Source: Anaerolineales bacterium (GTDB taxonomy: Bacteria > Chloroflexota > Anaerolineae > 4572-78 > J111). Taken from it: a stretch of 9,932 nt of DNA. Position 1 is the stretch's first letter; each line of letters opens with the position of its first letter. The stretch is from NCBI GenBank assembly GCA_012032575.1, contig JAAUSP010000259.1, forward strand, positions 1-9,932. Direction: 5' to 3'. The translations under genes and the position numbers were made by a program. The notes below the pieces were generated by a model, which searched no databases, was not told the DNA's origin, and worked only from the letters and a program-made list of their open reading frames with translations. Below are positions 7,720 through 9,932 of the stretch, one piece after another.

Positions 7720-7768
7720 TTGACGGTCTTTAGCCTTTGTGGTAGGCTTATCAATCTGGTGAGGCTAA
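7720..7768 (+). promoter_or_regulatory. Candidate promoter and operator of the toxin-antitoxin pair
   Basis: TTGACG (7720-7725) followed after 17 bases by TAGGCT (7743-7748): a good -35 and a weak -10. A perfect seven-base inverted repeat, TTAGCCT (7730-7736) and AGGCTAA (7762-7768), brackets the -10, and a third similar half-site AGGCTTA lies at 7744-7750, 18 bases from the right arm. GAGG (7761-7764) is seven bases before ATG 7772 and serves as the ribosome binding site. Repression by the toxin-antitoxin complex is inferred from this layout. Confidence 0.45.
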
Positions 7769-7771
7769 GAA

Positions 7772-8068
7772 ATGGTCTTTAAAGTTGAGATTGGTCCAGA
7801 TGCCTGGGAACATCTTCAAGCCTTTCCAGCACATGCCCAAGCCCTGTTACTTGATACCATTGAACAACAACTATGCTATCAGCCAGATAATGAAACCCGC
7901 AATCGAAAACCTCTTAGGCCTAATACACTGGCAAGTTGGGAATTGCGTGTGGGTGACTTTCGCATTTTTTATGATATTATATCTTATGAGGCTACCGTGT
8001 TTGTAGTTGCTATGGGCATCAAGAAACATAATCGGCTGACGATTGGTGGAAAAGAGTTTAAGCTATGA
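7772..8068 (+). CDS. RelE/ParE-superfamily toxin of a type II toxin-antitoxin system
   Basis: 98-residue protein, a normal length for this superfamily, with the expected pattern: an N-terminal strand (FKVEIGPDAWEHL), two helices (residues 10-36), then the basic RNRKPLRPN (43-51) and the core strand WELRVGDFRIFYD (56-68), ending with VFVVAMGIKKHNRL. The RelE branch cleaves mRNA on the ribosome and the ParE branch blocks gyrase; the sequence alone does not tell which applies. ATG 7772 has GAGG seven bases upstream. The stop TGA (8066-8068) overlaps the antitoxin ATG (8065-8067) as ATGA, so the two are translationally coupled. Toxin-first order is the less usual arrangement, as in HigBA. Confidence 0.88.
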   Translation: MVFKVEIGPDAWEHLQAFPAHAQALLLDTIEQQLCYQPDNETRNRKPLRPNTLASWELRVGDFRIFYDIISYEATVFVVAMGIKKHNRLTIGGKEFKL

Positions 8069-8381
8069 ACACAAAAAAATAGCCCTGGAAACCTGTGATG
8101 TCCATGTTCGTGATCTGGTTAGATTGATCGTTCAAGGGGAGGCCATTATTTTGACCGAAAATGATGAGCCGCGTTATGTCCTCGGAGCAGTGGATGAATT
8201 CGAGTGGGAAGTGTTCAACCTATCACACAACCAAGAATTTATGAGTTATCTTGACCAAGCACGAGAGCGAGCACACCGTGAAGGTACTTTATCTATAGCC
8301 GAGGCACGACATCGTTTAAAGCTATCATCTGACCCTTATTCAGATACCGATCAAACCTCAAAGTCTGATAAGAGAGACTGA
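8065..8381 (+). CDS. Phd/YefM-like antitoxin, start broken by an A-run frameshift
   Basis: Probable antitoxin partner. Its body reads IALETCDVHVRDLVRLIVQG then EAIILTENDEPRYVLGAVDE, the Phd/YefM-like N-terminal DNA-binding pattern, followed by an acidic helical tail (NQEFMSYLDQARERAHREGT) that would wrap the toxin, and a charged end. The natural start ATG 8065 overlaps the toxin stop, but reads only MNTKK before TAG because the A run at 8073-8079 has seven bases. An eighth A would give MNTKKIALETC and a 105-residue protein. Without it, the only open route is a TTG at 8043 inside the toxin gene (112 residues), which has no ribosome binding site. Either the assembly lost one A, or the A run is used for slippage. 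The order and ATGA overlap support pairing with the toxin. Confidence 0.78.
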
Positions 8382-8392
8382 ACCCGTTATTT

Positions 8393-9622
8393 ATGTTTCA
8401 AAAATATAATAGACTTATTTGGATTTACTTTTTTTCAGCCTTGTTTCTGGCTGCCTGTTCCTCCGGCCCGTTACTCTCCGGGGTAAGCGTCAACCCGCCA
8501 ACCATTTCGCCCAACGCCGACGGGCTGACCGATGTTACCCGTATTAGCTATCGTCTCACCCGCTCGGCTGATTTGTCTATCTATCTGGTGGATGACGCCG
8601 GGCAGCAGTATTTCTTCCGAGAAGGGCGGCGGCGTTCGGCCGGGGAGTATCAGGTGGATTTCGGCGGGGTGGTCAATGGGGCCATGCTGCCCGATGGCAG
8701 CTATACCTGGGTGGTCGAAGCTACGGATGACCAGGGCCAGACGAGCAACCAGCAGGGCCAACTGCTCATCGAAAACGCCGATACGGCCAAGCCGGAACTC
8801 CAGGGCTTCAGCGTTTACCCGCAGGTTTTTACGCCCAACCAGGATGGCATAGACGACCGCGTGACCATCAACTATTCGCTGACCAAACAGGCCGAGGTGA
8901 GCGTTTATCTGATTGCGCCCGATGGTGAGACGCGCTACCCCATTGCCGAAAAGGAGCGCGAGGTGAAACCCGGTCAGCCCGGCTTCCATACCTATGATTA
9001 CGAAGGCGGGGTGGATCAAGGGGCCGACCCGCCCCCCGACGGCCTGTACACCGTTCAGGCCGAAGCCGTGGACCGGGTGGGCAATCGCACCCTTGTCACC
9101 AGTACCCTGACCATCAAAGAGGGCGGCGTGCCCCGCGCCGACATCGTCTCGGCGGATGTGGATTACTACAACCCCGAAACCGGCGATCAGATTGTCCCGC
9201 TGGGGGCAACCCTGGCTTTTACCCTGACCGTCGAAAATTTTGGCAGTGTGCCCATTCGCACCCACGGCCCCTCCTCCGGCGAGGGCTACCGCAGCGACGA
9301 AAATTTCAACACCAAAGATTTCTTCGAGTCCTCCGGCGCGTGGCGGGTGGGTATTGATTACGAGGGCAACCCCAGCTACGCCTATCCCTACCGCTGGGCC
9401 GTCGGCAACCTCGATGAGATGGAACAGCGGGTCATCAACGGCAATACCGAGTATTATTTATTACCCGGCCAGCGCGCCGTGGTGGTCGGCTCCATTCAAA
9501 TTGTAGACGTGCCCGCCGAGAAAGATACGGTCAATTTTTGGGCCGGCCTGATCCACGAGCAGGTGCGGATTGATACCTTCAATGACCATGTTGACCCCCA
9601 ACCCATCCGCATTGGATTTTGA
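8393..9622 (+). CDS. Lipoprotein with two FlgD-like Ig domains and a C-terminal CARDB-like domain
   Basis: 409-residue exported lipoprotein. The signal peptide has a hydrophobic core (LIWIYFFSALF) and lipobox L19-A20-A21-C22, followed by SSG, so the mature protein starts at C22. Two tandem FlgD-type Ig domains are recognised by paired motifs: PPTISPNADGLTDVTRISY with LPDGSYTWVVEATDDQG (about 33-127), and YPQVFTPNQDGIDDRVTINY with PPDGLYTVQAEAVDRVG (about 140-238). From about 245 a third beta domain resembles CARDB-type surface modules (LGATLAFTLTVENFGSVPI). A surface-structural or binding role is inferred; no enzyme motif is visible. It begins 11 bases after the antitoxin, with no strong ribosome binding site at ATG 8393. 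The gene has no frame problem and no embedded repeat arrays, unlike the membrane proteins upstream. Confidence 0.88.
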   Translation: MFQKYNRLIWIYFFSALFLAACSSGPLLSGVSVNPPTISPNADGLTDVTRISYRLTRSADLSIYLVDDAGQQYFFREGRRRSAGEYQVDFGGVVNGAMLPDGSYTWVVEATDDQGQTSNQQGQLLIENADTAKPELQGFSVYPQVFTPNQDGIDDRVTINYSLTKQAEVSVYLIAPDGETRYPIAEKEREVKPGQPGFHTYDYEGGVDQGADPPPDGLYTVQAEAVDRVGNRTLVTSTLTIKEGGVPRADIVSADVDYYNPETGDQIVPLGATLAFTLTVENFGSVPIRTHGPSSGEGYRSDENFNTKDFFESSGAWRVGIDYEGNPSYAYPYRWAVGNLDEMEQRVINGNTEYYLLPGQRAVVVGSIQIVDVPAEKDTVNFWAGLIHEQVRIDTFNDHVDPQPIRIGF

Positions 9623-9628
9623 AAGAAA

Positions 9629-9656
9629 GGATGAAGGCGGAAGGATGAAGGATGAA
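9629..9656 (+). repeat. Intergenic seven-base tandem array, GGATGAA x4
   Basis: GGATGAA, GGCGGAA, GGATGAA, GGATGAA, filling much of the 63-base gap between the lipoprotein and glycosyltransferase genes. It is the inverse of the array at 6872-6913 and shares 24 bases with it, including the single variant unit. Here the strand parallel to the genes contains TGA, which is tolerated outside a gene. Confidence 0.93.
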
Positions 9657-9685
9657 GATTTCATTTTTCCGGCTTTCGCCTTACC

Positions 9686-9932
9686 ATGAATCTGGCTGTC
9701 ATTGTTGTCAACTGGAATGTGCGGGACCTGCTGGCGGTCTGTCTGCGCTCCGTCGAGGCCGATTTGGCGGCAAGCGGCCTGACCGGGCAAATTTGGGTAG
9801 TTGACAATGCCTCCACTGATGACTCAGTTAGCATGCTGCGCCGCGACTTTCCCCAGGCGCAGCTCATTGCCAGCGACAAAAATTTGGGCTTTGCCGGGGG
9901 AAATAATGCCGCGCTGCGGGCCATCGGCTTTG
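9686..9932 (+). CDS. Family 2 glycosyltransferase, N-terminal part (3' end outside window)
   Basis: The first 82 residues of a GT-A fold family 2 glycosyltransferase, a cytoplasmic or membrane-bound inverting enzyme using a nucleotide-sugar. MNLAVIVVNWNVRDLLAVCL is the opening strand and helix; IWVVDNASTDDS (D40 in the nucleotide-binding segment) and SDKNLGFAGGNNAAL (64-76) are typical of the rhamnosyltransferase-like (WbbL-type) branch, where N-GFA-GNN is a hallmark. The catalytic DxD and base lie beyond the window, so sugar specificity cannot be judged. ATG 9686 follows the intergenic GGATGAA array with no clear ribosome binding site. Its place beside GT-C enzymes suggests building the envelope glycan that those enzymes finish. 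Confidence 0.88.
   Translation, partial: MNLAVIVVNWNVRDLLAVCLRSVEADLAASGLTGQIWVVDNASTDDSVSMLRRDFPQAQLIASDKNLGFAGGNNAALRAIGF

Noticed and set aside
8471..9265. Reverse-strand frame of 264 residues over the lipoprotein gene.
   Set aside because: It has no recognisable motif and lies opposite a well-supported lipoprotein; long antisense frames are common in GC-rich genes.
9623..9685. Terminator after the lipoprotein gene.
   Set aside because: The gap holds the GGATGAA array and a short T run, but no stem precedes the Ts.

Overview
The window is GC-rich bacterial DNA. All convincing genes lie on the + strand and are tightly packed, with no gene-free stretch above 70 bases. The protein families (DUF2079 membrane protein, GT39/PMT_2-like GT-C glycosyltransferases with C-terminal beta-sandwich tails, FlgD-type Ig lipoprotein) and the many seven-base tandem arrays are what one meets in Chloroflexota, particularly Anaerolineae-like genomes. 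That assignment is inference; no rRNA or other marker gene is present.

Layout: (1) 1-2274, the 3' part of a DUF2079 polytopic membrane protein with two C-terminal beta-sandwich domains. (2) 2328-5231, a GT39-like glycosyltransferase with about three C-terminal beta-sandwich domains, split by two apparent frameshifts. (3) 5276-5614, a small MNT-type nucleotidyltransferase with its own promoter and operator-like palindrome, also frameshifted and lacking its usual HEPN partner. (4) 5682-7715, a second, intact GT39-like glycosyltransferase. (5) 7772-8381, a RelE/ParE-type toxin followed by an overlapping Phd/YefM-type antitoxin whose start is broken by a seven-A run. (6) 8393-9622, an intact lipoprotein with two FlgD-like Ig domains. 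(7) 9686-9932, the start of a family 2 glycosyltransferase running off the window. Genes 1, 2, 4, 6 and 7 look like an envelope glycan or glycolipid cluster: GT-C enzymes using lipid-linked sugars on the outer face, a GT2 enzyme on the inner face, and a surface lipoprotein. The two toxin-antitoxin-like modules sit between them as cargo with their own promoters.

The most unusual structure is a set of at least nine short tandem arrays, nearly all with 7-base units (AACGTTC, GACCGCC, CTTCAAC, CACGCAT, TCAGTAG, TTCATCC) and one with about 8 bases. Eight lie inside the reading frames of the three membrane proteins, in predicted loops between membrane helices; one more is intergenic. Seven bases is not a multiple of three, so each three units give a seven-residue peptide repeat read through all three frames. 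Arrays are oriented so that they are free of stops, or, where both strands contain a stop, carry substitutions exactly where the stop would be in frame.

A second theme is quality. Five well-supported and two likely single-base indels, almost all in homopolymer runs, break genes 1, 2, 3 and the antitoxin. This pattern fits sequencing or consensus error better than independent gene decay, but it cannot be settled from the sequence alone.
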